DNA of 64,000 nucleotides, from positions 372,001 to 436,000 of the forward strand of contig JARHVA010003528.1 in assembly GCA_037957365.1 (NCBI GenBank), in the 5' to 3' direction. Made by a program: the position numbers and the translations under genes. The stretch comes from Torreya grandis (Eukaryota; Streptophyta; Pinopsida; Cupressales; Taxaceae). Below the pieces are notes generated by a model that was not told the origin of the DNA, searched no databases, and saw only the letters and a list, made by a program, of their open reading frames with translations. Of the stretch, positions 45,137 through 56,470 are shown in pieces. Within the stretch, counting starts at the first letter, position 1, and every line of letters begins with the position of its first letter.

Positions 45137-46134
45137 GCAAGGGCAACATTTTTTGCTGCCACTGCATTTGCTTTGTATTTTCCATGCAAATGCAACATTT
45201 TTCACCACCCTTGCATCCATCATGCAAGAGTAGTGAAATTTTCCACCCTTGCATCCTTTGAATATCTTCCATGTAAGAGCAATGATTTTCACTGCCCCTA
45301 CATTTATTTTCAAAATCTCATGTAGGAGTGACAAATTTTGCCGCCCCTACACACCCTTAATTTTCATATGTGGCATTTATGGACACATGTGTCAAGTGGT
45401 TAGGGGCAATTTTCACCCCCATTTAATCTCTTTTTTCCCCATTTAAACCTCATTCTTCCATTCTTCCTCCTACTCTCTACCTCTAGATGATTAAGAAAGT
45501 AAGAGGAAGCACATTTTCAATAGATTTGAGCCTCATTTTGCATTATTATTCAGGTAAGGTTTTGTTTTTATTTTTATTTTGTTCTCTCTTATCTTTTTAT
45601 GTTGTTTTTCTTTCTTCTATTTATTATTTTCCTTTTTCTTCTCTTTCCTCCCTTTACCTCTTTGTCCTAATCCAAACGAGGCATTTCCTATCTGACCTCC
45701 ACCGCACCTCAATGCACCTCTTTCCACCCTTCCCATTTGGCCTTTTCCCTCCCATGTTAGGGTGGAAAATTTTGCCACCCTCACATCTCCCAAATCCTTA
45801 CCCATGTAAGGGTGGAAAAAATTACCACCCTAACATAAATCCCTAACCTCTAGTCATATGCACCGATGGCAATTTTTACCACTAATGCAAGCTAACCCAA
45901 ACTAAGTGTAAGGGTGGCAAAAATTACCATCATTACACCTGACTTTCCTACCAAGTATAAGGGCAGAAATTTTTACCACCTTACATGTCTAACTCCTTTC
46001 ACATGCATCGACAGTAATTTTTACCATTGATACATCCTCCTGATCACTCAATGTGCAAGGGTAGAAATTTTTGCCATCGATGCACACATAAATCTTTCCA
46101 CATGCAAGGGAAACAATTTTTGCTGCCCTTGCAT
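45137..46134. repeat. Array of 14 palindromes, E 3' LTR copy
   Basis: Same 14 units, order and spacing as the 5' LTR array. Several point changes lie in stems, some of them matched on the opposite arm, others not. Confidence 0.85.
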
Positions 46135-46387
46135 ACCTTCTCCCCATTTTTCTTAACTCTGGGAAATTTCATTTTTTCATTTTTCCTCAAGCCTGCTCCC
46201 CTTTCCTTCTACTTTCTGACCTGCTCTCACCTCAGCCCTTTCAAGAGTATTTCCCTAGTCATGATCACCTAATGTGCAATTTTTCCAAATTGCCAATATT
46301 TCCCCTAACTATGCGATCATGACTCTTATCACAGTTCTTCCTCGAGATCCTTCTTCATCAACATATTTTTAATAAAGGCTCATCTCA

Positions 46388-48168
46388 ATGATTGAAGCTT
46401 CTCCAAAGAAGTTAAAGGTGATGAAATATCAATATCAAGGTGTTTTCCCAATCACTTCAGTCACTTATAATGTCGACAACATTAGGGACACAAAGATCAG
46501 CCACATTGATATGTTCAAGTTCATGAAGAGAACCAAGGTGAAAAATACAAGCTCTAAAATTAAAAGGATAATTGAAAACAACATCCATCTAGTCTCCTCT
46601 TTCCCTTTGTCAGCACATCACACAGAGTTCATTCTCTAGTGCACCCAATTCTATAATAAAGAGACTAGAGTTGTGTCAGATACTAGTGGCAATGTGGTAA
46701 TTCAACTAGACCCTAAATTAATCAATAAAGTTTTCATGTGCCCTCCTACTACCAAAGTATTGAAGATTGACTTCATCAAAGCATAAAAGGAATATGACAA
46801 AGATCCTAAGAAGGTGAAGAAGGTGATCAACAATAGGTGGCTAAAGACTCCCAGAGCTAACTTATCCAAATGGCCATAGAATTTTTTGAGGAGTGACTTT
46901 ATAGAGGAAGTTGGTGAGTTAATTACTATTCCCAATAGAATATGAATTTTACCTTCTTCTTCTCAATTTCATGAATGGATGTATCCCTTTATCAGGATAA
47001 TCTTCCAAGGAAAACAAGTCATCTTTTGGGGTGAAAAGATCAACAATGCTCTACACGAGCAATTGACCAAAGTGTCTACTACTTTGAAGTTCTATATGAC
47101 TTCATACTTAGTGTACATTGTAGCTTCAATGAGAACCTTTCCAGGTTTGACGTCAGAATGAGATAGAAAAACTACCCCTATTTATCAATATTACCCTCAG
47201 CTAACACTAAAGGGATCAATCCATCACTTTAGGAGGGTAAATGATGCCTTCATCATAGTATTTTTGTGTTTTTTTATCCTCAATTAAAATAAAAGAGAGT
47301 ATTAGATGAAGCCTAGACTATCATCAATGACTTCAGTTGTATGTTCTTACAATTCCCTACTTTTTGCTATTTGTGGGTTAACTTTTTCTAAGGCTATCCC
47401 TATATGTTCCCTAAATTCCTTTCTGATAAATTGGTCCTAATGGAGCTATGTAGATATATTATTGTCATGCACAATAAATAGATAGAACTTAAGAAACTAG
47501 GTTTCAGGTTCCCAATCAAAATTGGCAGATACTCAGCTTTCACTGCTACAAAAGCAAGGGCAATGGAGACCAAAATGCAAATTGTCACCATGAAGCATTT
47601 CAAAAGAAGCCCAAATTTGACTATAGGGGTGTCAAATACATGATCAAAATGAAGACTCAGTTTCATGAACCTATGATTGAAGACATCTGCATAGATTTGA
47701 GGACAACAAAAGATATCAGGAAAATGGATTACAACAGACTATCTCTAGAACAAATCAAATATCTAAGGCTCACTAATATTCCTTCAAATCTAGTGGATGA
47801 TAAAGATCTGGTCAATAACAGGTATCTTGTTGAACAAATCGCTAACTCTCCTCTTCCTCTAATTCAATGGTCTTAAAAAGAGTTGACCTATTCAAGGATG
47901 AGATTTGAATCAATATTAGCTAACACCAATGATTGGTTAACACACAAAGAGATAACATTAAAATAATTCATCACAGGATCAGAGGCCAAATTCCAAGAAG
48001 ATACAAGGAAGAGAGAAAAAAATAGGACAAAGAATAAAAGTGATGTTCCTTCTCCTTCTAAGCCCCACAAGCCTAGGATCATCTTTGTGTCTAAGAAACC
48101 AAAGGTTGCTGAGAAAGAACTAGAGTCAATAGATATGGGGTTGAGAAATAAAGTTCCCAAGAACAAGC
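46388..48168 (+). pseudogene. U3 ORF, 3' LTR copy, first part
   Basis: ATG at 46388 (MIEASPKKLKVMKYQYQGVF), same ORF as at 29613. This copy keeps Trp (TGG, 46871-46873) where the 5' copy has TGA, and has TAG (46877-46879) where the 5' copy has TGA, both in place of Trp in a WPWNFLR-like phrase. It runs to the insertion point of G2 after the basic Ser/Pro segment SKPHKPRIIFVSKKPK. Confidence 0.7.
48164..48168. repeat. TSD CAAGC, left copy (G2)
   Basis: CAAGC before TGTAATGATC; exact right copy at 51102-51106. Confidence 0.95.
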
Positions 48169-48546
48169 TGTAATGATCTTGATATTCAATATACTTAGAA
48201 ATACCCTTAAGGTAGGGAAACACCATAGAATACTCCTTTAGGAAAGAATAACTCCACAATGTCTCTTCGAGGAGACAACCTCCAATATCCTCTTACAATA
48301 GAAGACTCAATCTTTACTTGATATCTTTACCATGATATTCATCTCCTATATATATACATCTATCTAACCCATGGATGGGTAACATCCTAATCTAATGTAG
48401 GCTGACCATTACCCAATGTACTACTTCTACAAGTTACTTTATTATCCTAATATAGTGTACCCATATAACTAAGGGGATGTGTGCCACATGTCAGCATCTC
48501 CATCAACCCATATACATCAATATATCATATCCCTAGGTACATAACA
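48169..48546 (-). repeat. 3' LTR of G2
   Basis: 378 bp. On the minus strand it starts TGTTATGTACCTAGGG and ends AAGATCATTACA. Bounded by the polypurine tract at 48547-48560. Confidence 0.9.
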
Positions 48547-48559
48547 TTCCTTCTCTCCT

Positions 48560-49716
48560 TGACATGTTTCATCCTCAAAACATAAGAAGAAACCAAATAA
48601 TGAGTGTGCTTCAAATCATTGCACACTTGTCTCCAATCTTGATCATCTAGCCATCCATATGTGATCTTGGCAGGTGATAGCTCTCCAAGCTTGTTTCCAA
48701 ATTTTATTATGCTCCTTTGATTTTGTTCATGATCATAATTATACTGCTTTGGTGTCTAAGCATAATAATTCCTCTTTTTATTCCATGTACCATATTCCAC
48801 TGCGCTACTCTGATTCCAAACATGACCATAGTAGGTATTCTTCCATGCATAGTCATAGTGATTCCCCCATTCACTTCATGTGCCATAGTATTTTTTCTTT
48901 GGATTCCATGCATATCCATAATGATTGGAAAATTTATTTCTTGTATAGACAAAATGATTGTTATTATGACACTTCCTCACCTGGTTCCATGATTGTTTAC
49001 TCTCATGATGATGTGGGTGTCTATATACCTCAACCTTTTCCAATACTTTAACCTTATCCACCTTTGCTTCTACCTCTTCTACCTTTTCCTTCTTTGTCTC
49101 TTGAGTAGATGAAGTGCTCATTTGTAGTGTGTCTTTATCTATATTATCTGAATCTTCATCATGATCTTCATCACCTATTTCAATCTCATCCTTATGATCT
49201 ACTTGGATTGTTATTGGTGCCTTTTTAACTATGATATCTTGTAAAGTGATCTTCTTTTTCTTATACCAAAACTTCATGAACCTTTTTTTAATATTAATAT
49301 TCATTGTTCCTAAAGTCTCTAACCATGGATATCCAAGAACTATATCCATATCATCCATATCTAAAGCATAAAAATCTAAATGCAAAACATATTTTTCCAT
49401 AATGAGCTTTAGATCTTCAAACATTGAAATATTCTTACCATCTACTTGAACCTCTTTGATATTCTTTACTTGAACATGTAGATGTTTGGTCACATTCATG
49501 TTAATGAAGTTATACTTGCTGGTAGGGTTTATGGACACAACCACCTTCTTCTTTTGAATGCATCCATGAAATTGAAAAATTGACTCGGATTTCTTTGGCG
49601 CCAAATTATTTGAACCCTTATCATCCAATTCTTCTTCTTCTTTTTCTTCTTCTATTGATTCTTCTATTTCTTCTTCTTTTTCTTTATCTGCTTCTTCTTC
49701 TATTACTTCTTCTACT
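48560..49716 (-). pseudogene. Protease-like and C-terminal part of the G2 polyprotein
   Basis: 250 open codons (49628-48876). FQFHGCIQKKKVVVSINPTS places Asn-Pro-Thr (Asn codon 49529-49527) at the position of the catalytic D-S/T-G, followed by KYNFINMNVTKHLHV and DIVLGYPWLETLG, so the retropepsin fold seems kept but the catalytic Asp is not. Then an acidic stretch (EIGDEDHDEDSDNID), a Lys/Glu/Val helix, and aromatic repeats around YAWNPKKKYYGT, ending SPAKITYGWLDDQD (about 48680). Confidence 0.75.
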
Positions 49717-49982
49717 TATTTTTGTTCTGCTACTGATTCTTCTATTTCTTCTTCTTGTTTTATAGCCCAATGATTTAAAAATATTTTTTCCATTTCTTGC
49801 CATGAAGAAAACTTTTCTATACAGCTCAACTGATCAAACCAATCTAGTGCAGGCCCAGACAAAAAAGGAGTTAATTGTCTTTGCCTAAAAGTTTTTCTAA
49901 AATTATTCTCCAAAAGGAGCCACCATTCTCTAACATCAATATCATCTTCCCCTAAAAATATTTGTAACTTCATGATCCACAA
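49717..49982 (-). pseudogene. gag: gag of G2
   Basis: GEDDIDVREWWLLLENNFRK, RQLTPFLSGPALDWFDQL, KFSSWQEMEKIFLNHW: the conserved retrotransposon gag phrase order in 88 open codons, followed by a long Glu-rich spacer coded by GAA/GAG (TTC-rich on the plus strand, 49625-49755). A single stop (49717-49719) separates it from the protease-like part. Confidence 0.8.
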
Positions 49983-50338
49983 AAATATTAAGGTTCATGA
50001 AACCCTAAAATGTCAAAAATGATCCATAAAATCGCAAAATATCACTCAAAATAGATCCAAAAATTCTGAAATTTTGACTACCCTTCTCTTAAATCTATTT
50101 ACATCTCCAGTAAAAATTTCAAATAAAAATTCCCTATATTTTGAAATATATAGCGAAATTATTATAAAACCTAAAATAGAAATAACACCCTCAAAACAAA
50201 TCAAAAAATTTTGAAATTTTTACTACGCTTCTCTTATATTTTCTTACATCTCCAATAAAATTTCGAATAAAAATTTCTTGTATTTCAAAAGATATAGTGA
50301 AATTAGGGTTTTACTCCACACAAATTGCCCAAATCAAA

Positions 50339-50350
50339 GCTCTGATACCA
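50339..50350 (-). other. Primer-binding site of G2 (tRNA-iMet)
   Basis: TGGTATCAGAGC on the minus strand, 2 bp from the LTR, exact. Confidence 0.9.
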
Positions 50351-50352
50351 CT

Positions 50353-50856
50353 TGTAATGATCTTGATATTCAATATACGCAGAAATACCCTTAAGGTAGG
50401 GAAACACCATATAATACTCCTTTAGGAAGTAATAACTCCACAATGTCTCTTTGAGGGGACAACCTCCAATATCCTCTTACAATAGAAGACTCTATGCTTA
50501 CTTGATATCCTTCTCATGATAATCATCTCCTATATATATACATCTATCTGACCCATGGATGGGTAACCTCCTAATCTAATGTAGGCCAAACATTATCCAA
50601 TGTATTACTTCCACAAGTTACTCTATTATCCTAATATATTGTACCCATATAACTAAGGGGATGTGTGCCACATGTTAGCATCTCCATCAACCCATACACA
50701 TCAATATATGTAGAAATACCCTTAAGGTAGGAAAACACCATATAATACTCTTTTAAGAAGGAATAACTCCACAATGTCTCTTCAAGGGTACAACCTCCAA
50801 TATCCTCTTACAATAGAAGACTCAATCCTTAATTGATATCTTTACCATGATATTCA

Positions 50857-50920
<64 letters not shown>

Positions 50921-51101
50921 AACCCATGGATGGGTAACCTCCTAATCCAATGTAGGCCGACCATTACCCAATGTACTACTTCCACAAGTTACTCTATTAT
51001 CCTAATATAGTGTACCCATATAACTAAGGGGATGTGTGCCACATGTCGGCATCTCCATCAACCCATATACATCAATATATCATATCTATAGGTACATAGC
51101 A
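50353..51101 (-). repeat. 5' LTR of G2, tandemly duplicated
   Basis: One LTR-like unit at about 50353-50708 and a second at about 50709-51101 are fused in the same orientation. On the plus strand the junction reads ATCAATATATGTAGAAATAC. It joins ATCAATATA from one LTR end to the TCAATATA-CGCAGAAATACC part near the other end. The second unit holds a TA microsatellite (50862-50916). Confidence 0.8.
50862..50916. repeat. TA microsatellite in G2 LTR
   Basis: About 27 TA units where the other G-family LTRs have a short TATATATA. Confidence 0.9.
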
Positions 51102-51106
51102 CAAGC

Positions 51107-52685
51107 AACTAAATAGATGGAAATAGATGATAGGCCTATAGATCAATAGGGGATAAAAACTCTATCTCCATAAGAAGGGGCACAACCAGTTGCATGAGTT
51201 TCTTCTTCTCCACCCCAATCACCTATTATAGCTCCACCCATTTCTCCCATTAGTATTCATTCCTCTAGAGCTGCCTCTCCTTCTAGATTTATTTTTGGTG
51301 ACCCTCAAGGTGCTTTTGGAGATGTTCTTTAATCATCAAGATCCATCCCTAGTCTTTCATCTCCTTCTTTCAACATCAGACATAGTTCCACCTTTGACCA
51401 GTCAGTGGTTGATGTAGTTTTGGCTAATACTATGCCTACTACACCCACTATGCCTATTATTCCCATCAGCAGTGCTGATGTTACCCCAGTGACATGAACT
51501 ATAGGGATTGTTACTACTATAAGTGCTTCTATTCTCCCACATTGGTTGTCGATTTTCACACCTAAAATAAAAAAGCAAGCCATCTCTCCAAATGACTTTG
51601 ATTTAGGTAAAATAATGCCAATGAAAGCTAAGACCCCCAAGAAGCCAAGAATCCTTTCAAAAATATTTGGAGATAAGAGGCATAAATTTTTGGAGATAGC
51701 CAAACCTCCATAGGATGAAACCCTAGAGAATTTTAATATGAGCAGCTACTCCATTTCTCGAGTTGAGTTAGAGAAAATAACTCACAAGGGCACCAAGAGT
51801 GATTTACAGTTTGCAATGTATATCATGGTCCAAAAATTTGATAGAGAGAGAGAGAGAGATGAAAGATTATTACAAGGCAAAGGTGGAATAGTTAACCACG
51901 GTGATCAGGAGATTTATTTTTGCCCCAGAGATGGCAACTCTAGAGGCCTTCTCCATAGATGACTCTATAATCCAAAAAGTAGAGAAGACATATCTAAAGG
52001 GAAAAGTACTTGAATATTACCTAGATATGATGCATGCACAAGGGATTTCCTAGTTTACAAAAGTAGCTGAAAAGATAGGTAAAATGAAGAAGTTGAGAAT
52101 AGATTTAGAAGACCTTATCTCTATTATTTCTCAAGATATTGACAGCACAAATAAATATCTTAACAAGTGGATAGAGATGAAAGTGTTGAAGAAATGTACC
52201 TTAGTATCAATCGACATCATTGCCAATAGAGATTCTTATATTGAAATCAAAGAATCACTAATATACAAGATCTAGGTACTTAAGGAACTGATCAACGACC
52301 TTGAATCTTCCAAGGATGCCAGTGAAGAAAGTGACACCAGCCTACTGAATAGATCAAAATAATTGCCTTGCAGACTCACCTCTCAAGACAACCAATTCAT
52401 TTCAGTAGAGGAAATGATTTAGGAATTCAAAGGTATGATCTGAATAGAATTTGAGTAGAGAGCATTCTCAATGACTTTTGCAGATAATATTTTAGATAAT
52501 CAGTTAACTCTAGATAATTTGAGAAACAGGTTAACTATTCATGCAAAAGCAATCACAATAGGGAGAGATGCTACAGTCAGAGCTAAGGTGATTTTCAAAA
52601 ATATTATTGCACAAAATAGTATAGGGACATAGGCACTATCACCATGTATGATGCTCATCTAAAAAAATCTGGTGACAAGAGTTGA
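51107..52685 (+). pseudogene. U3 ORF, 3' LTR copy, second part
   Basis: Resumes after G2 with MEIDD-like sequence and continues through PPISPISIHSSRAASPS, FTPKIKKKAISPNDFDLGK, the short Arg-Glu run (GA tract 51842-51860), and LRIDLEDLISIISQDIDSTN (about 52092-52150) to TGA at 52683-52685. It ends at the same codon as the 5' copy. Confidence 0.7.
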
Positions 52686-52871
52686 ACTATTCTTCCATAC
52701 TCTCTTCTTCATTCTTCTCATGTACTTTGTAATTGACTTGGGATATTTTCACATGCACTTTTGTAATATGTAATTACATGTAAAAATCTGGAAAAGTCCC
52801 AAAGTCAAAGTTGACCTATCTTTGACTAGGTTTTCTATATTTAAATCTTTTTTCAATTTTAAAGTTTTTTC

Positions 52872-52891
52872 CCTATATATATAGAGGGAGC
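52872..52891 (+). promoter_or_regulatory. TATA region of the E 3' LTR
   Basis: CCCTATATATATAGAGGGAG, the unexpanded form of the 5' LTR's TATA region, 187 bp after the U3 ORF stop. Confidence 0.5.
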
Positions 52892-53652
52892 CTCTTTTGT
52901 GGGAGATATCTGGATAATTGAGAGCAAAAACTCTACCTAAATTGAGATACTTCTTGAGACTTTGATCTCAGCTTGTAAATCATATTTTATTAAAGGAATG
53001 AAAAGTAGGTTATTTTCAAATTTTATGTTGAAATAATTTGTGTTATTTAGGAAATACTTCTTATGTTCTCTTTCCTAATAATCTCTCATCTGTTTGATTA
53101 AATAAGCAAAGTGTGCGTGTTGAAATTATCTAAAGACATTTCAAAGGATATCTAAAAGACTTTGAATTGCTTTTATCTTTTGTGATATTATTATCTGTTG
53201 TAGTTTTAGGTGAAGACTTTGAGCTTTAATTCACTTTAATGTTACGTATGCTTCAAATCAGTGAAGGAGGCAACAAAAGACTTTGTGCTTTCATGGTTTT
53301 CTTGTGGACCTAGTTACTATTTAAGGAGACTTTTTGTTATTTGCTAACTATATTTTTGAAAGAAGAGGAATGCTTTTAGTAATCAACCAGGATTTCTCTT
53401 TTGCTTTATGAACATCATCTCTAAAAAAAGAGAGATGGATGGTGTTATCCTACCATGAGTATTATTTTATACTTATTTATATATATAGAATATAAGTTAT
53501 TTATAAGGAACCTACCCTTGCTGGACCTAGTTATTTATTTATCTAATTAGGATGTGGTAAACCCACACACTTTGTTGTATAAATCTCCTTGTATTGTGGC
53601 TGATATACCCATTTTGCCATCAGTTAGCTGATGACAAAATATTCACCCAACA

Positions 53653-53657
53653 AACTT
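53653..53657. repeat. TSD AACTT, right copy (element E)
   Basis: Identical to 28104-28108. Element B's linker resumes here. Confidence 0.92.
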
Positions 53658-54520
53658 TACCATCCATTTTGGGGCTGCATCCTTTTACTTTAGTTGGAAT
53701 ATCATCTAACCAAGCCAGATAAAAGGTTAATCTACCTCCATTCCTACCTTTGCCATCTAGTAGACCTCTCACATTCAAAACTAATGAATTGATAGTAAAA
53801 CATGTAACTCAGCCATCTCAAAACTAAACACCACATAAAATTATCTTTCCAACATCAAAACAAAAGAAGGTGTCCACTCTTATTATTACAACAAGCATGA
53901 GCCCACTTGCAAGCTCCAAAAGCTTTTTCTTATGTTAGTTATTGAAATATTTGGTGATAACTCTTCTCTCCATTAAGACTTATAATCCTCTTGGCATGAA
54001 TCCATCTTAGTTTGATGATACACAATTCATCATTCACCTAAACACTATAATAAAAATTTTAAAGCCCTCACAACAGTTATTTAGCAACACTTCAATGTTG
54101 ATACCCGTTTTTGATGACACTACCATTAACCTTCATGTTATCCTACCTTTGGAATCTATATTTCCTCTTACTATTCCACCAAAATTCAAACCCAAAGATG
54201 TTGTTATAACCATTTTACCACCTCTTTCACCAAATTTTTAAATCAACATAGTTAATGTGGCCACAAGGTCACAAAACCAAAAGTCTAAATCTAAGGAAAA
54301 GCTCACTACACCATGGGCCCATACCTTCACCAGAGACACTCCCTTTACTAACCCTAAGATTTCCATCTTGGGTGTTCTTGAAAAAACATCTTCAGACATT
54401 ATTCAAAGCTCAATGGTGAAGTAGCTTCACCAAAATCCTATGAAGATGTCTTTTTATGAGTTAATCCAAAGCTCATCCTAACACTGTCAAGATTTGACTC
54501 ATGATTTGTAAGCAATTGAG
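53658..54520 (+). pseudogene. Linker of element B, second part
   Basis: Continuation of B's gag-pol linker after E. Pro/Ser/Lys-rich fragments (FKPKDVVITILPPLSPNF near 54188, KISILGVLEKTSSDIIQSS near 54358) match element A's linker, and KMSFYELIQSSS (about 54441) matches A's MNLYELIK. Several stops. Confidence 0.6.
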
Positions 54521-54960
54521 GTATAATCAGATGATCCCTAACCTCTTGCAACTTTGGTTTGCTCCCTTAATTTTATTTCCCTAATTTCTTTCAATAATTC
54601 AAAAATTCCACTTCAATATATTGAAGATTAGGATTCTACCCTTTTTATTACAGCACATGTTGATCAAACTCATATCAAGAGAGTTATGATCTATGGGGGA
54701 TCTAGTATTAATATTATTTCCACACATGCCTATAAACAACTAGCCCTTCTTGATAATTTTGTCTCAAAATGATATGGTACTCCATTCCTTTAACGACATT
54801 ATGGTTACTACAGTGAGCACTATTATATTACATATTCATGTAGGTCACCACATAATTATTTAGCTCTTTTAATTTGTAGAAGGAGAGTTCCAATATAACA
54901 TACTACTTGGATAACCTTGGATACATGATATGGCATGTGTACCCTTGACTTTGCACCATT
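54521..54960 (+). pseudogene. pro: Aspartic protease of element B (catalytic Asp lost)
   Basis: VDQTHIKRVMIYGGSSINII: the catalytic IDGGS of element A is IYGGS here, with GAT changed to TAT (54692-54694). Flanking HAYKQLALLDN and the frame-shifted continuation resemble element A. Confidence 0.7.
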
Positions 54961-55880
54961 GTGTCAAGTTTGAGCATGATGGACAAGTACATGTTCTAAC
55001 TACTGACCCACCTCTATTTAAAACTTGTAATATGACCTATTTTCCCAATGATGTTCTCATCCCATTGAAAATAGCATCTTCCCCGCATGATGCTTCTGAA
55101 GCTTCCACAAACTCTACTCCTATGGTTACACAAATACTAGAAACACAAATTGCTAACAAAGATCCCATGGAGGAGACCTTTCGATGTTTGTCACTTGGTG
55201 AATATCATTTATTGACACTTAACATGTTTTATACCCCATAATAATATGAAAGGCTTCACATGCATCTAAATTATGATCCCTATATTGGGATGATCATCCC
55301 TTATGGGCCCCCTAACCCTCAAAATAATTTCACATATGGGGCAAATAATAGATCTCTTGCTATCAACAGTCCATCTTCTTCATCACAACCATTTAATTAT
55401 GACTTATCTTTCCTAAATAACCCTAGATTCACTCACACCTACCTATATAGGTGTGCTTGGAAAATATTTGGTTTGGGTCATTATGAACAAGGTGTCCACA
55501 TGCCTATTGAAACTCCTATAAGAAACACCATTGAAAATGCCAAAAAAAGGCCTGGAGTGGGATATGACAAACCAAATAAACTAACTAAAAATTCCCATGA
55601 ACTAATTATCAAAGAACCAATCTCTCTTTATCCACCTTCTTCTCCACCATCACTTATAGAATCAGAGGTATCTATACCTCCTAATTTTTTTTCAATAAAT
55701 GCCATCCATTTGGGGCCTTTCACCTATCATCAGGGTAAGGAAATAAGGTTCCTTACTCTCATTCATCCTAAAGTAATTGATGAATATTCTCCCACTATTA
55801 ACACTATGTAAGGTCAAGATGATGACATAATTCTCACCTATATGGGTGTGGATGATTCTTATATGTAAATATCACTCCCA
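54961..55880 (+). pseudogene. G-patch-like region and spacer of element B
   Basis: Two open stretches (54930-55241 and 55260-55811) are the longest undamaged parts of B. CAWKIFGLGHYEQGVHMPIE (about 55453-55512) followed by KKRPGVGYDKPN is a G-patch-like motif (W..FGLG ... G.GY). The spacer ends DDIILTYMGVDDSYM (about 55823-55866), matching element A just before A's RT begins. Confidence 0.6.
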
Positions 55881-56470
55881 TACTATCCCTAAGTTAATGT
55901 ATAGGTAGAAGCTTCTAAAAAAACTTTGACCAAGATTGTTATGAAGGTAGTCAGTGATACAGGCAAGGATTGGCACACAAACATTATTTTTGCTTTATGG
56001 GCCTACCATACTAGCATTTAAACCCCTATAGGAGCTACACCTTTTTCATTGGTATATGGGATGGAGGTTGTTTTACCTTTGGAGGTCTAGATTACTTCCC
56101 TTCACATTTCTCTACATGACATACTTACTAACGATGACATTCACCAAGAACATTTGGCCCAACTTGAATTACTTGATGAGTGTCATCTCATAGCCCTCAA
56201 CCACCTCCAAATCTATCAAGAGTGTATCAAATGTGCTTATAAAAAAAAACCTCAAAGAGAAAGATTTAAATATAGGAGATCTTGTCTTAAAAGAAAATCA
56301 ACATGTGACAAACATGGATAAAAGAAAATGGGTTACATTTGCTCCTAATTAGCATGGACCTTATATCATAACTCAGAAGTATAGTTCAAGAACTTATCAC
56401 TTGTCTTCTCTTGAAGGAAGACCATAACTAAAGCCTTTAAATGCCTTGCATCTATGACCATTCTTTTATT
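55881..56470 (+). pseudogene. Integrase C-terminal half of element B
   Basis: NVQVEASKKTLTKIVMKVVS carries the third catalytic Glu. It follows the spacer with nothing in between, so RT, RNase H and the first two integrase acids are gone. It continues WHTNIIFALWAYHTSI, PIGATPFSLVYGMEVVLPLE, HQEHLAQLELLDECHLIAL and a basic C-terminus, parallel to element A 11925-12480. Confidence 0.8.

Larger units (their letters stand above)
48169..51101 (-). mobile_element. Element G2: reverse-oriented copy of the G family
   Basis: Ends TGTAATGATC...TACATAGCA, TSD CAAGC. Reading on the minus strand: a duplicated 5' LTR (51101-50353), primer site (50350-50339), gag/protease-like ORF (49982 to about 48560), polypurine tract AAGGAGAGAAGGAA (48560-48547), 3' LTR (48546-48169). 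No RT or integrase. The ORF is better preserved than in G1. Confidence 0.93.
28109..53652 (+). mobile_element. Element E: gypsy retrotransposon with giant ORF-bearing LTRs
   Basis: LTRs 28109-34059 (5951 bp) and 44882-53652 (about 5830 bp once G2 is removed), perfect 5-bp TSD AACTT, TGTT...AACA ends, internal region about 6.2 kb once F is removed. Internal order: decayed primer site, gag, PR, RNase H, RT, second RNase H-like region, integrase. The LTRs contain a long unrecognised ORF upstream of the TATA region. E lies in the linker of element B and hosts F (internal region) and G2 (3' LTR). Confidence 0.93.
44882..53652 (+). repeat. 3' LTR of element E (interrupted by G2)
   Basis: Starts TATTGTTTCCAAAATTAGC (the TG has become TA), ends TATTCACCCAACA, followed by TSD AACTT. 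Collinear with the 5' LTR: hairpin at 44885-44919, 14 palindromes at about 45137-46134, U3 ORF copy from 46388, TATA at 52875. G2 lies at 48169-51101. Confidence 0.92.

Noticed and set aside
44970..45846. ORFs at the start of E's 3' LTR, including 119 codons at 45487
   Set aside because: Not conserved as frames in the 5' LTR beyond short pieces, and they overlap the palindrome array.
49580..49765. 61-codon Leu-rich membrane-like ORF on the plus strand
   Set aside because: It is the reverse complement of the Glu-rich spacer of G2's polyprotein.
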